Counted from the stretch's first letter, positions 43,867 to 52,896 are shown. The stretch is DNA of 64,000 bases from Chloroflexota bacterium (GCA_013204555.1 JABMNO010000080.1:1-64000); one strand, 5' to 3'. Notes: generated from the sequence alone by a model not told the origin. Program-made: numbers and translations.

Positions 43867-44997
43867 ATGACCACGACCAGCAATTCGGAAAACAAGTCCT
43901 CGCTCGACGGTGATGGAGATGGCCGCAGCGCTCCATCCGGCGAATCGAGACCTGCTGCGGGGACACGAACTTACCGCCCAGGTGGAGGCGGTGCGGGCGA
44001 ATCAGGTGGTCAAGGCGGCGGTGGTAATCGAGGCGGCGGCGGTGCCGGAGGCGGTCGCCGACCCTGGGGACGCCGGAAGGTTTGTCAGTTCTGTGTCGAT
44101 CACATCGATCATGTTGACTATAAGTCTGTTGGCAAACTGCGCCGATACATTTCTGAGCGGTCACGCATGGAATCCTCCAAGCGGACTGGAACATGCGCAC
44201 GCCACCAGAGAATGCTGCGCACGGCGATTATCCGGGCGAGACTTATGGCGCTCCTTCCGTTTGCACCAAACCACGAGCGCTACACGAAATCTGTCGTTGT
44301 GACTCCATCAACTGCCGAAGCGACCCCTACTACCGATAGTGCGGACAACGCAGAGACTTCTGAAACTCCAGAAGCGGTTGAGGGCGGTGAGGCCACATCA
44401 CCTGAGGCTTCAGACGGCGCGGAAGGTCAGCCAGAGGCGGAAGCCGCTATAGCGGACGACTCCGCTGAAGAGGCAACCGACTCGGATGCCGATGATGCTG
44501 CTGAGGAATCCGCAGAAGAGGAATCTTCTGAAGCCGAGGCAACAGAAGACGCAGCCCCTGCTGATGATGCTCCTGTAGCCGACGAGGAAGCTCCCGCAGC
44601 TGAAGAAGAGGCTGAGGCTGCCGTAGAAGAGGAACCCGTAGCCGCAGAGGAAACTCCGGCTGTTGAAGATGAGCCTGAGGCCGCCGCAGAAGAGGAACCC
44701 GTAACCGCAGAGGAAACTCCGGCAGTCGAAGATGAGCCTGAGGTCGCAGCGGAAGAGGAACCGGTAACCGCAGAGGAAGCTCCGGCAGTCCAAGATGAAC
44801 CTGCAGCGAGCGCAGAAGAAGAAGCGGCTCCGGCTGACGAGGAACCTGAAGCGGTTGCAGAAGTCGTGGCGGAGGTTGAGGCTGAATCTATCGCGGATGA
44901 CGAGCCTGAGGCTGCCCTGGATGAAGCCACTGGCGAAACCGAAGACGCCGAAGAGAACGTTTCACCAGACGCAGAGACCGACGAAGCAAAAGAGTAG
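43867..44997 (+). CDS. rpsR: 30S ribosomal protein S18 with glycine-rich head and long acidic repeat tail
   Basis: 376 aa, against about 70-100 for typical S18. Residues 69-137 are the S18 core: RKVCQFCVDHIDHVDYK, then LRRYISERSR, KRTGTCARHQRML and RARLMALLPF. Cys73, Cys76, Cys110 and His113 fit a zinc site. Residues 1-68 are Ser/Gly-rich with a GGGGNRGGGGAGGG block. Residues about 150-376 are highly acidic (Glu, Asp, Ala, Pro), with three 21-residue tandem repeats (253-315). The frame is open throughout, with no internal stop and no ribosome site before the tail, so it appears to be one polypeptide. Third gene of the operon; rplI does not follow. Confidence 0.9.
   Translation: MTTTSNSENKSSLDGDGDGRSAPSGESRPAAGTRTYRPGGGGAGESGGQGGGGNRGGGGAGGGRRPWGRRKVCQFCVDHIDHVDYKSVGKLRRYISERSRMESSKRTGTCARHQRMLRTAIIRARLMALLPFAPNHERYTKSVVVTPSTAEATPTTDSADNAETSETPEAVEGGEATSPEASDGAEGQPEAEAAIADDSAEEATDSDADDAAEESAEEESSEAEATEDAAPADDAPVADEEAPAAEEEAEAAVEEEPVAAEETPAVEDEPEAAAEEEPVTAEETPAVEDEPEVAAEEEPVTAEEAPAVQDEPAASAEEEAAPADEEPEAVAEVVAEVEAESIADDEPEAALDEATGETEDAEENVSPDAETDEAKE
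44623..44811 (+). repeat. 63-nt tandem repeat, three copies, inside rpsR
   Basis: Three in-frame units of 63 nt encode 21-residue repeats of the form (V/A)EEEPV(A/T)AEE(T/A)PAV(E/Q)DEP. Copies 1 and 2 are nearly identical at DNA level and copy 3 is slightly diverged, suggesting recent slippage or unequal exchange. Confidence 0.85.
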
Positions 44998-45076
44998 GCG
45001 CGGTATCTGCTCCACGCTCTGCAACAGCAGTTGGCCGTGGCGTTACCCATATGCCTGCTATTGAGTATTAGCTGCG

Positions 45077-46330
45077 ATGAGTGAAAATTTAGACCAATCC
45101 GGAGACGAAGGCATTCTGCCGTCTGATTCAGCCTTGGAGTCTGTGGAATCTGACGCCGAACAGGCGATGGATTCGACTAATATTGCCCCTGATACTGCGG
45201 ATGCCACGCCACGTCAGATGTCTCGCCGAGAGATCATGTCAGCCAAGGCGAATCAGAGTCGCAGAAACCGGCCCTGGATTCTCGCGGGGGTTTTGATTCT
45301 TGTCGGAATCGCCGCTATCCCTGCGTGGGCGTTCATCAATGAGTTTGTGCTGCCGCCCCGTGAGAAGGCGGTCCGAGTTGAAGACCGAACGTACACCCGT
45401 GGTGAGGTGGTCGATTTCATCAGGTTCCATCAACGACTTACTGAAGAAGTTGGTGAGCAGTTTGAGCTTGGCGCGAGCTTATTCTCCTCGTTGCAAACGA
45501 TCTCAGAGAACGAGATGGCATTTCAGGGCGCTCCAGGGTTGGGTGTCACCGTCACCGAGCTTGATATTGATCAGGAAATCCGTCGGCTCCTTGGATTTGG
45601 TTATATCACTGAAGCTAATCGGACTAAAGAGACAGACGTGCAGGCAGAGGAAGCTCAATTCCAGTTTCTCAACAGGGTGGGCCTTTCAGAAGAGACGTAC
45701 CGCGAGATCATTCAGAAGGGTCTGTTCAGATCAGGCGTGAGGGATCGGGTGGGCGAAAATGTTCCACTTATCCAGCAGCAGGTCCACGTATACCGAATCA
45801 TTCTCGAACAACATAACGAGGACATCAGGAATCGCATAGCTCAACGGGTAGCCGCGGGTGAGAGCTTCTCTGACCTGGCGTTTGAGTACTCTGTTGATTC
45901 TGAGGTCAGGCGCGGCGGCGGAGATGAAGGCTGGTTACCTGCAGGAGTTATTACGCAATTCGACCCGCTCTTTTTCGGCTTGGATGATGATGGAAATAGA
46001 ATACTTCCCCTCGGACAAGTATCTGAAATAGTTCAAATTCCTGACGAAGGATCGTTCGGCGTCCTATTCATCTCCGAGTATTCGCCTGCACGTCAAATCG
46101 ACCTCGCTCCTCTTGAACTTCTGAAAGATCAGGCTCTGACTGATTGGTTCCAGGAATTCAGATCAAAAGTAGACGTAGAGTTAGTCCTGAACAGCAGCAT
46201 TGCTGACTGGGTAAATGAACAGGTGAGAGTAGCTTCGGCACTCCCAACGCCGGGGCCGGACGACAACAATATTCCGGACGGTTTTTCGCTCGATGAAAGT
46301 GGCCAACTCGTCCCGGCGTCTGCGCCCTAG
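45077..46330 (+). CDS. Membrane-anchored parvulin-type peptidyl-prolyl isomerase
   Basis: 417 aa. Cytoplasmic acidic N-terminus (1-65), one membrane helix (about 69-93, WILAGVLILVGIAAIPAWAF), then a SurA/PrsA-like extracytoplasmic region. The parvulin core is about residues 235-345: VHVYRIILEQH, AAGESFSDLAFEYSVDSEVRRGGGDEGWLPAG and a late FGVLFISEY. The GGxxGW signature is kept. Probably a secreted-protein folding factor; it follows rpsR by 80 nt but has no functional tie to it that I can see. Confidence 0.87.
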   Translation: MSENLDQSGDEGILPSDSALESVESDAEQAMDSTNIAPDTADATPRQMSRREIMSAKANQSRRNRPWILAGVLILVGIAAIPAWAFINEFVLPPREKAVRVEDRTYTRGEVVDFIRFHQRLTEEVGEQFELGASLFSSLQTISENEMAFQGAPGLGVTVTELDIDQEIRRLLGFGYITEANRTKETDVQAEEAQFQFLNRVGLSEETYREIIQKGLFRSGVRDRVGENVPLIQQQVHVYRIILEQHNEDIRNRIAQRVAAGESFSDLAFEYSVDSEVRRGGGDEGWLPAGVITQFDPLFFGLDDDGNRILPLGQVSEIVQIPDEGSFGVLFISEYSPARQIDLAPLELLKDQALTDWFQEFRSKVDVELVLNSSIADWVNEQVRVASALPTPGPDDNNIPDGFSLDESGQLVPASAP

Positions 46331-46357
46331 AAACCGATCAGGCTCAGGCACGGAATA

Positions 46358-47665
46358 ATGACTACATCACAACGTGAATCACTCGGCGTAGGGCTCCTTG
46401 GAGTCGGAGTCGTTGGATCCGCCGTCGCCCGCGCACTACTGGAAGGACGAACTCAGCAGACAGTACCCGGGAGCCATCCCCTGGTGCTAAAGCAGGCCGT
46501 AGTCAGAAATCTCGAATCCGAGCGGCCAGTTCCACGTGATCTCCTATCAGATGATGTCGCGTCGGTCGTCGATAATCCTGATGTTGATATCGTGGTCGAA
46601 CTCATGGGGGGCGAGGAGCCAGCGTCCTCCAGCATTAGGGCCGCTCTCAAGTCCGGCAAACACGTTATTACGGCCAACAAGGAGGCCATCGCCAAAAACG
46701 GTGATGAGCTAATCGCACTTGCAGAAGCCAACGGCGTACGCCTACTTTATGAGGCTGCCGTGGGTGGTGGAATTCCAATCATTGGCCCGCTCTCAAGTGA
46801 TCTTCTTGCCAATAAAATCCAATCGCTGCGAGCGATCATCAATGGCACCACAAACTACATCCTGACCCGCATGACGGCACAGGGTGAGGCTTTTGACGAT
46901 GTGCTTGCGGACGCTCAGGCCCTTGGGTATGCCGAGGCTGACCCTACTGCTGATGTGGACGGATGGGACGCGATGTACAAGATCGCGATTCTCGCCCGTC
47001 TGGCATACGGAGCATCGGTTCCGCTCGACTCGATTCATCGCGAGGGCATTCGACCTGTCACTGCTTCAGATATCCGAAATGCCGCCACGCTGGGCTATAC
47101 GATCAAGCTGATCGCAGTGGCACGGCTAGAAGAAGGTGGATTGCTGGTACGAGTGCATCCCGCACTCATTCCCAACTCGGTCCCAATGGCGAAAGTTGAC
47201 GGCGTACTGAACGTCTGTGAAATAGAAGGTGACCTGGTCGGTCCGCTCTGGTTGCAGGGGCGAGGCGCCGGCCCAGAGGCAACGGCCAGCGCAGTGCTAG
47301 GCGATATTATCCGGGTTGCCAGAGCACCGAAGACGATAAATCCTCCCCGGAAACTTTCTTCACCACCTGCTCTTTTGGAAATGTCAGACTACGAATGTCA
47401 GTACTACCTTCGTTTGGTGGCGAAAGATCAACCGGGCGTTCTGGCCGAGGTGGCCGGGATACTGGCCAGCAGGTCAATATCGATAGACTCTGTATTGCAG
47501 ATGGACTCCAATCCTGAGGCAGGGACGGCAGATATTGTGCTCACAACACATCCTGCACGGGAACGTGAAGTCCAGCAGGCGGTTGAGCAGATCAGTGCTG
47601 TATCTTCGATTGAAAAATTCGCGTCTTTATTGCGAATCGAACCATACGGCGACACGCCAGCGTAG
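46358..47665 (+). CDS. hom: Homoserine dehydrogenase
   Basis: 435 aa. Rossmann start LGVGVVGSAVARALL near 14-28, the ANKEAIAKNGDEL segment with catalytic Lys near 107, the GGGIPIIGPL motif near 136, the catalytic Lys/Asp region LGYAEADPTADVDGWDA near 190-206. C-terminal ACT domain (about 355-430, LRLVAKDQPGVLAEVAGIL) suggests feedback control by threonine. It is followed by thrC 92 nt downstream, giving the two genes needed from aspartate semialdehyde toward threonine apart from homoserine kinase, which is not here. Confidence 0.95.
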   Translation: MTTSQRESLGVGLLGVGVVGSAVARALLEGRTQQTVPGSHPLVLKQAVVRNLESERPVPRDLLSDDVASVVDNPDVDIVVELMGGEEPASSSIRAALKSGKHVITANKEAIAKNGDELIALAEANGVRLLYEAAVGGGIPIIGPLSSDLLANKIQSLRAIINGTTNYILTRMTAQGEAFDDVLADAQALGYAEADPTADVDGWDAMYKIAILARLAYGASVPLDSIHREGIRPVTASDIRNAATLGYTIKLIAVARLEEGGLLVRVHPALIPNSVPMAKVDGVLNVCEIEGDLVGPLWLQGRGAGPEATASAVLGDIIRVARAPKTINPPRKLSSPPALLEMSDYECQYYLRLVAKDQPGVLAEVAGILASRSISIDSVLQMDSNPEAGTADIVLTTHPAREREVQQAVEQISAVSSIEKFASLLRIEPYGDTPA

Positions 47666-47757
47666 TGAGTTCTTGTCCTGGTCATATCGGCTAATTGGAC
47701 GAGAGCTATAAAATAGCATAGGGACTTAGATAAGAGCACCGGCGCGAGGGATTTTTT

Positions 47758-48831
47758 TTGGCGCATTACGAGGGAGTCATAGATCGTTACAGGGAGTACC
47801 TCCCTGTAACTGATGCAACCCCCAACGTGGCGATGGGCGAAGGCAACACACCACTCGTCAAATCTCAGAGTATTGGCCCTGAGCTCGGGTGCGATCTCTA
47901 CTTCAAGCTGGAAGGCATGAACCCTACCGGATCGTTCAAGGACCGGGGCATGTGCATGGCCGTCGCCAAGGCTCTGGAAGACGGCAAATCAAGGCTGATG
48001 TGTGCCTCAACCGGAAACACCAGCGCCTCCGCCTCTGCATATGCCGCAAGGTACGGGATGGAGGCTATCGTCCTTGTCCCGGCTGGAGAGATTGCACTTG
48101 GTAAGTTGGCCCAGGCCATGGTTTACGGAGCACGTGTTCTGGCGGTTCGCGGAAATTTTGATGACGCATTAGAGATCGTGCTACGCGCTACAACAGAGAT
48201 GGATATCGCACTCGTCAATTCGGTGAATCCATACCGGCTGCAAGGCCAGAAAACGGCCGCGTTCGAAATCGTCGATGAGCTTGGCGATGCACCGCACATG
48301 CTGTGCATTCCCGTAGGAAATGCCGGGAACATCACGGCCTACTGGTGGGGATTCAAGGAGTACTGGGAGGCCGAACTCTCAAAAACCCTGCCACGAATGA
48401 TGGGATTTCAGGCCGAAGGCGCATCTCCAATCGTTCAGGGCAAGCGGGTGAAGAATCCAGAGACCATTGCCACCGCGATTCGTATCGGCAATCCCGCAAA
48501 CTGGGAAAACGCTGAGGATGCACGAGACGCCTCAAAAGGGGCCATTAGTGCGGTCACAGACGCTGAAATCATTGACACTTACCTGCGTCTTGCCCGTGAC
48601 GAAGGAATATTTTGTGAGCCGGCTTCCGCTGCATCTGTCGCAGGCCTGATCAAGATCGCATCTCAGGGCGAGGACGTTGCCGGCCAGACGATAGTTTGCG
48701 TAATCACCGGCAACGGATTGAAAGACCCTTCCACCGCCGAGTCGACCGCCCACGTTGAGCTTGAGTACGTGGAGCCAAAATACGATACGGTCATGGGCCT
48801 GCTAACCAACGGCAGCGGGCGTGGTCGTTGA
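47758..48831 (+). CDS. thrC: Threonine synthase
   Basis: 357 aa from TTG 47758; GAGGGA precedes a run of eight T whose last two bases form the start codon. PLP fold type II: Lys in NPTGSFKDRGM near 60, STGNTSAS near 84-91, IPVGNAGN near 180 for phosphate binding. Converts O-phosphohomoserine to threonine. Immediately after hom on the same strand. Confidence 0.95.
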   Translation: MAHYEGVIDRYREYLPVTDATPNVAMGEGNTPLVKSQSIGPELGCDLYFKLEGMNPTGSFKDRGMCMAVAKALEDGKSRLMCASTGNTSASASAYAARYGMEAIVLVPAGEIALGKLAQAMVYGARVLAVRGNFDDALEIVLRATTEMDIALVNSVNPYRLQGQKTAAFEIVDELGDAPHMLCIPVGNAGNITAYWWGFKEYWEAELSKTLPRMMGFQAEGASPIVQGKRVKNPETIATAIRIGNPANWENAEDARDASKGAISAVTDAEIIDTYLRLARDEGIFCEPASAASVAGLIKIASQGEDVAGQTIVCVITGNGLKDPSTAESTAHVELEYVEPKYDTVMGLLTNGSGRGR

Positions 48832-48886
48832 GTAAGCTGCCAACCTACCTGTTATCTAATTCCCGCATCTAATCGGTCACTCACAG

Positions 48887-49885
48887 ATGGTATGTCTCAC
48901 TCAAACAACTGAACGCGGAACTCTCACATCGCTCGCCGATGACTGGGACCGTCTGGCTGCTTCCACGCCCGGTGCATCAGTATTTCTGAGCCACACATGG
49001 CACCAGACGTGGTGGGATCACTTTGGAGGCGACGCCTCGCAATTGGCGATTGCAGTTCGCGACAGCAACCGCCCGGTCGCCGTCGCTCCATTGATGATTC
49101 ATGATCGCCGTGTTTCATTCCTGGGCAGCACAGACCTGGTCGACTATCACGACTTTCTGACTGATTGCGATGATCACGAAGGTATCGCGATGGGGGTCTT
49201 GCAGGAGCTACTCATCGTCCCGGACTGGGATTCCGTGCACCTGGAATCAGTGCCTGACTGGTCGCCGCTGGTCGAATCTATGCCTGCTGCAGGTAAACGT
49301 CTGGGTATGGAGTTCGAAATCACGGTTGAAGATGTGGCTCCACAGGTGCACATGAGCGATACCTGGGAAGAGTACGTCTCTGGCCTTGGAAAGAAGGACC
49401 GCCACGAACTAAGACGAAAGCTTCGCAGGCTGGAAGCTGCCGGTAAAGTGGAACACCATGAGTTCACTGATCCCGATGAAATACACACGCGGATGGACGA
49501 TTTCTGTACGCTCCACCGCGTGAGTACTTCAGACAAGGCGGAGTTCCTCACGGCAGATCGCGAGTCGTTCTTCAAAGATGTCATGGTCAAACTGGCGCGT
49601 GAAGGTAAGACGAGGCTCAACTTCACCACACTGGACGGAGAGAACGTAGCCTCGTCGATCAGCTTCGAAACCGGTGGCACGCGGTTCGTCTATAACAGCG
49701 GGTATGATCCAGAGCGACGCGACCTGAGTGTTGGTCTCGCCAACCACGCTTTTTTCATTCAGGAGTGCATAAACGATGGAATCGAGTATGCCGACTTCAT
49801 GCGCGGTAATGAGCGATACAAATATAATCTCGGCGGCGTAGACAGGACTATTTACTCTATGAAGGCGATTCGACCCACCGCGTGA
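48887..49885 (+). CDS. BioF2/FemAB-like GNAT acyltransferase
   Basis: 332 aa. Two GNAT-like lobes of the CelD/BioF2 type: WDRLAASTPGASVFLSHTWH near the start, a helix of charged repeats DRHELRRKLRRLEAAG near 170-185, then FTTLDGENVASSISFETGGTRF and YADFMRGNERYKYNLGG near 300-318. Family members transfer acyl or aminoacyl groups in envelope or polysaccharide synthesis. It ends 1 nt before a glycosyltransferase gene, so the two are likely coupled. Confidence 0.85.
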   Translation: MVCLTQTTERGTLTSLADDWDRLAASTPGASVFLSHTWHQTWWDHFGGDASQLAIAVRDSNRPVAVAPLMIHDRRVSFLGSTDLVDYHDFLTDCDDHEGIAMGVLQELLIVPDWDSVHLESVPDWSPLVESMPAAGKRLGMEFEITVEDVAPQVHMSDTWEEYVSGLGKKDRHELRRKLRRLEAAGKVEHHEFTDPDEIHTRMDDFCTLHRVSTSDKAEFLTADRESFFKDVMVKLAREGKTRLNFTTLDGENVASSISFETGGTRFVYNSGYDPERRDLSVGLANHAFFIQECINDGIEYADFMRGNERYKYNLGGVDRTIYSMKAIRPTA

Positions 49886-49886
49886 T

Positions 49887-51128
49887 ATGACTGGCTCACG
49901 GATGAAGATTGCTCTAATCAGTGTTCACGGCTGTCCGGTTGTCCGGGCTGGCGAGAAGGACACTGGCGGTATGAACATATATCTGCTCGAAACGGCGAAG
50001 GAGTTCGCTCGCCGCGGCGTTTGTGTGGATGTGTATACCCGGACGCATGACGTCACCGACCCGGAAGTAGTGGAGCTAGCCCCCGGCGCCCGCGTAATCC
50101 ACGTCGCGTCAGGTCCCCCGGAGACCGATAAGAGCGATGTCTACCCGTGGCTGGATGACTTCTCATCAAAGGTCAGCGCCTACACGAATTTCTATGGCCT
50201 CGCCTACGACATGATCTGGAGCCACTACTGGCTGTCTGGGCTCGTGGGATTGCAACTCAACAAAGACTGGCGTGTTCCTCACGTAACCAGCTCTCACACT
50301 CTTGCTGAACTGAAGATTCGCGCACGGCCTGGCGAGCCGGAGCACCCTGAGCGAGATAGTAGTGAACGCAGGATCATGTCAGAGGCGGACAGCATTGTTG
50401 TGTGGAGTGAGAACGAGCGCAACTCTCTTGCAGATATATATCAAGTTCCGACAAGCCGAACCGCGATCGTGCCTCCCGGCGTGGATGGCGATCGCTTCTC
50501 CCCCGGAAACCGCCTGGAATCCAGGGCAAGGCTTGGGCTGAATGGCGACAAGATGGTGCTGTTCGTCGGCCGGCTTGAGCGGCTCAAGGGCGTCGATGTA
50601 CTACTGAGCGCGATGTCTATGATGCGAGACCCGGTGGACGCCAAACTGGTGATAGTTGGTGGAGCGGAAAACAGCCCGGAGCGGCAGATTTATGCTGCGC
50701 AGGCGGAACGCCTGGGAATATCCCACAGTGTGCGATTCCACGCTTCAGTGGATCAAGATGAGTTAATCCAGTACTACAGGGCAGCCGACGTATGCGCACT
50801 GCCTTCCTACTACGAGAGCTTTGGACTTGCGGCACTTGAGGCATCCGCCTGTGGCACCCCGGTTGTGGCCTCAGAAGTGGGCGGACTCCCGGAGATCGTC
50901 AAAGACGGAGAGACGGGCTATCTGGTGAAGTGGCGGGCGCCGGGACCATTCGTCAGTAAGTTAGAGCAGATACTTCAAGACGATGATCACCGGGATGTGA
51001 TGGGGCAGGCTGCGCGCAAACGGGCACTGGAGCTTTCATGGTCGCATTCTGTAGACGGCCTTCAGGCGCATTTTGAAGCCCTGACAAAAAAGCAGGCCCT
51101 GGCGGGCTGTGGAACTGCCGCGGGTTAG
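49887..51128 (+). CDS. GT4-family glycosyltransferase, MshA-like
   Basis: 413 aa, two Rossmann domains (GT-B). Acceptor site GGMNIYLLE near 30-38, SHYWLSGLVG near 112-121, HTLAELK near 137, donor domain LFVGRLERLKGVDVL near 229-243, and the ESFGLAALEAS...GTPVV block near 310-326 with the nucleotide-sugar Glu residues. Over its length it resembles MshA, which starts mycothiol synthesis, and sucrose-phosphate-synthase-like enzymes; specificity is unproven. Coupled with the BioF2-like gene and convergent, with no gap, with a double-GNAT gene. Confidence 0.88.
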   Translation: MTGSRMKIALISVHGCPVVRAGEKDTGGMNIYLLETAKEFARRGVCVDVYTRTHDVTDPEVVELAPGARVIHVASGPPETDKSDVYPWLDDFSSKVSAYTNFYGLAYDMIWSHYWLSGLVGLQLNKDWRVPHVTSSHTLAELKIRARPGEPEHPERDSSERRIMSEADSIVVWSENERNSLADIYQVPTSRTAIVPPGVDGDRFSPGNRLESRARLGLNGDKMVLFVGRLERLKGVDVLLSAMSMMRDPVDAKLVIVGGAENSPERQIYAAQAERLGISHSVRFHASVDQDELIQYYRAADVCALPSYYESFGLAALEASACGTPVVASEVGGLPEIVKDGETGYLVKWRAPGPFVSKLEQILQDDDHRDVMGQAARKRALELSWSHSVDGLQAHFEALTKKQALAGCGTAAG

Positions 51129-52082
51129 TTACCCACCGCTGAGATCCAGCTCGTACCAGATTGTCTCTCCAGTCCGGCTGAAGCCAAGGTCTCTGTATAC
51201 GCGCCGAGCGCCTTTGTTATCTCGGTCAACCTCAAGACCAATCACGCCCGCTCCTGCATCGCGCAGTAGCTTTATTCCCGCAGCGGTCACGACGCTTCCA
51301 AGTCCAAGTCGACGATGATTCGGATGGACGCCAACCATGCCGATTCGGCCAACGCTCATTCCATCTGACGGCTCAAATTTCGTCCAGATGTACGCAGCCG
51401 TCTCACCTTCTGGGTCATCGACCAGTCTGACCCACTCCGGACCTGTGCCAGGTGAGTTCAGGGCAAACTCGATGTCAGCCACCGAGTTTGTTTCATATCC
51501 CCATGAACCGGCAAACGCTTGATTCTGGACATCGGTCAGCTTTTTGACGTCGCCATTACCGGCCATCGTCCGCACTGTGTACCCATCAGGAACAGGCCGA
51601 TGGTTGGCCCCGAGGTAGGCAGGAACAGGGTGATACTCCATGGCCTGGTAAACCCTGGTCGCCTGCATTCCGATCAACCCAACGGACCGGCGATCCGCAG
51701 CGTCATCGGCAGAGATGGGCACATGGAGAATACCAACTCCAGCTTCCAGAGCATTATCTTTGGCAAGTCTGATGAGTCGCGGCCGCAGAGTCGCTACATC
51801 GAGATCTGGGTCAGCTCCAAAGGTGACCACAGCCCTTGAGATTCCGGGCTCAAGATCGACCCTCAACCAGCCCGCAAGACGAGAACCCACGTCGGCCACC
51901 ATGATGTCTCTGGTTGGTTCCAGGCGGGGAAATTTTAGCGATGTAGTGAACGCTGCCAACGGATCATCTGCGAACTTGAAAGGATGGTGACCGGCGCGAT
52001 CCATTACATCCAACAGGGATGAAACATCATCCCAGGTGAATGGTCTTATTCGGAATTCTGTTGAAGCAGACTCTGAACTCAT
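51129..52082 (-). CDS. Double-GNAT acetyltransferase, MshD-like
   Basis: 317 aa with two GNAT domains: a degenerate N-terminal one (about 10-150) and an intact C-terminal one (about 165-315) containing GMVGVHPNHRRLGLG (acetyl-CoA pyrophosphate loop), then LEVDRDNKGARRVYRDLGF. The layout and the PDGYTVRT linker resemble MshD, mycothiol synthase. Resemblance alone does not fix the substrate. It converges end-to-end with the MshA-like gene. Confidence 0.8.
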   Translation of the reverse strand: MSSESASTEFRIRPFTWDDVSSLLDVMDRAGHHPFKFADDPLAAFTTSLKFPRLEPTRDIMVADVGSRLAGWLRVDLEPGISRAVVTFGADPDLDVATLRPRLIRLAKDNALEAGVGILHVPISADDAADRRSVGLIGMQATRVYQAMEYHPVPAYLGANHRPVPDGYTVRTMAGNGDVKKLTDVQNQAFAGSWGYETNSVADIEFALNSPGTGPEWVRLVDDPEGETAAYIWTKFEPSDGMSVGRIGMVGVHPNHRRLGLGSVVTAAGIKLLRDAGAGVIGLEVDRDNKGARRVYRDLGFSRTGETIWYELDLSGG

Positions 52083-52174
52083 GCTGTGCCTGGGCTCCAG
52101 TCTGCCCGTCCCCGTTGCATGAACATTCGATGGATTCTAGCAAAATTCGGTCATATAGCCGAACCCAATGCGCA

Positions 52175-52840
52175 TCAAAGTTCGGTGAGAACGACGGATG
52201 TGAAGTCCATGTGATGGGCGTGTGCAGAGCATCCATCGGGACAGTCACCGCGTGTGTGACCAATCGCCACGGCTTCGATTCCTGCCGCCGCCAGCGATCT
52301 GAAACCTGATGCTGAGTCCTCGAATCCGATTGCTCGTCCCGGTGCTACATGCAGAAGTTCACACGCCAGTAGATACGCTTCCGGCGCTGGCTTCGGACGT
52401 GAGACTACGTCGGATGTGACTACGGCATCGAAAAGTCCTGCGATGCCTAACTTCTCAATCACATGCTCTGCGTATACCTGTTCCCCGGAAGTGACCAACG
52501 CAGCTCGAGCCTTGGAGTTTGCCGCGCTGTTCAAGAACTCGATGGCGCCCAGGGTGGGTGCGAGGTTTTCATCGATCTCGGCGTTCCACAGTGAGAGATA
52601 GTGATCAGTGAACGCCTGCAGATCGTGGATGCCGTAGTGATCCGCCAGCATTGCCATTCCCGGGAGAATTCCAGAGCCAAACGTTTGGGGATGATCTGAA
52701 GCGTCGATCTCGACCCCGTAATCCGCCAGGGCGCGACGCTCTGCCGATAGGTGCAGGGGCAGCGTGTCGATGAGCGTTCCATCGAGATCAAAGAGTATGG
52801 CTAATGGTTCTTGAATTCGCGCTGCCATCACTTGCTTCAC
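52175..52840 (-). CDS. HAD-superfamily phosphatase/phosphomutase-like protein
   Basis: 221 aa; ATG 52840 or a second Met at 52825. HAD motifs: FDLDGTLIDT near 17-26 with the nucleophilic Asp, VTSGE near 117, RPKPAPEAY with Lys near 148 and GFEDSASGF near 171. Alpha-helical cap between motifs I and II, as in beta-phosphoglucomutase-like enzymes. Substrate unknown. Divergent from the T-box-controlled ilv cluster. Confidence 0.9.
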   Translation of the reverse strand: MKQVMAARIQEPLAILFDLDGTLIDTLPLHLSAERRALADYGVEIDASDHPQTFGSGILPGMAMLADHYGIHDLQAFTDHYLSLWNAEIDENLAPTLGAIEFLNSAANSKARAALVTSGEQVYAEHVIEKLGIAGLFDAVVTSDVVSRPKPAPEAYLLACELLHVAPGRAIGFEDSASGFRSLAAAGIEAVAIGHTRGDCPDGCSAHAHHMDFTSVVLTEL

Positions 52841-52881
52841 TTTCTCGATATGGGCTGCATGTTCGTTCGGATGTCGCGTGA

Positions 52882-52890
52882 TGCTATAAT
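52882..52890 (+). promoter_or_regulatory. Extended -10 promoter of the ilv-leu leader
   Basis: TGCTATAAT (TGn plus perfect TATAAT) lies just upstream of the T-box leader, oriented toward ilvB and diverging from the HAD gene. No clear -35 (TTCGTT at best). The predicted transcript start near 52897 would include the whole leader described next. Confidence 0.65.
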
Positions 52891-52896
52891 CCTTCT

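Noticed and set aside
44623-44811. Possible CRISPR array because of regularly spaced repeats
   Set aside because: The units are contiguous 63-nt direct repeats with no variable spacers and keep the reading frame of rpsR.
44427-45050. Ser/Ala-rich 207-codon open frame on the minus strand across the S18 tail
   Set aside because: It is the antisense shadow of GAA/GAG-rich acidic codons in rpsR; no ribosome site or family match, and the plus frame is the clear gene.
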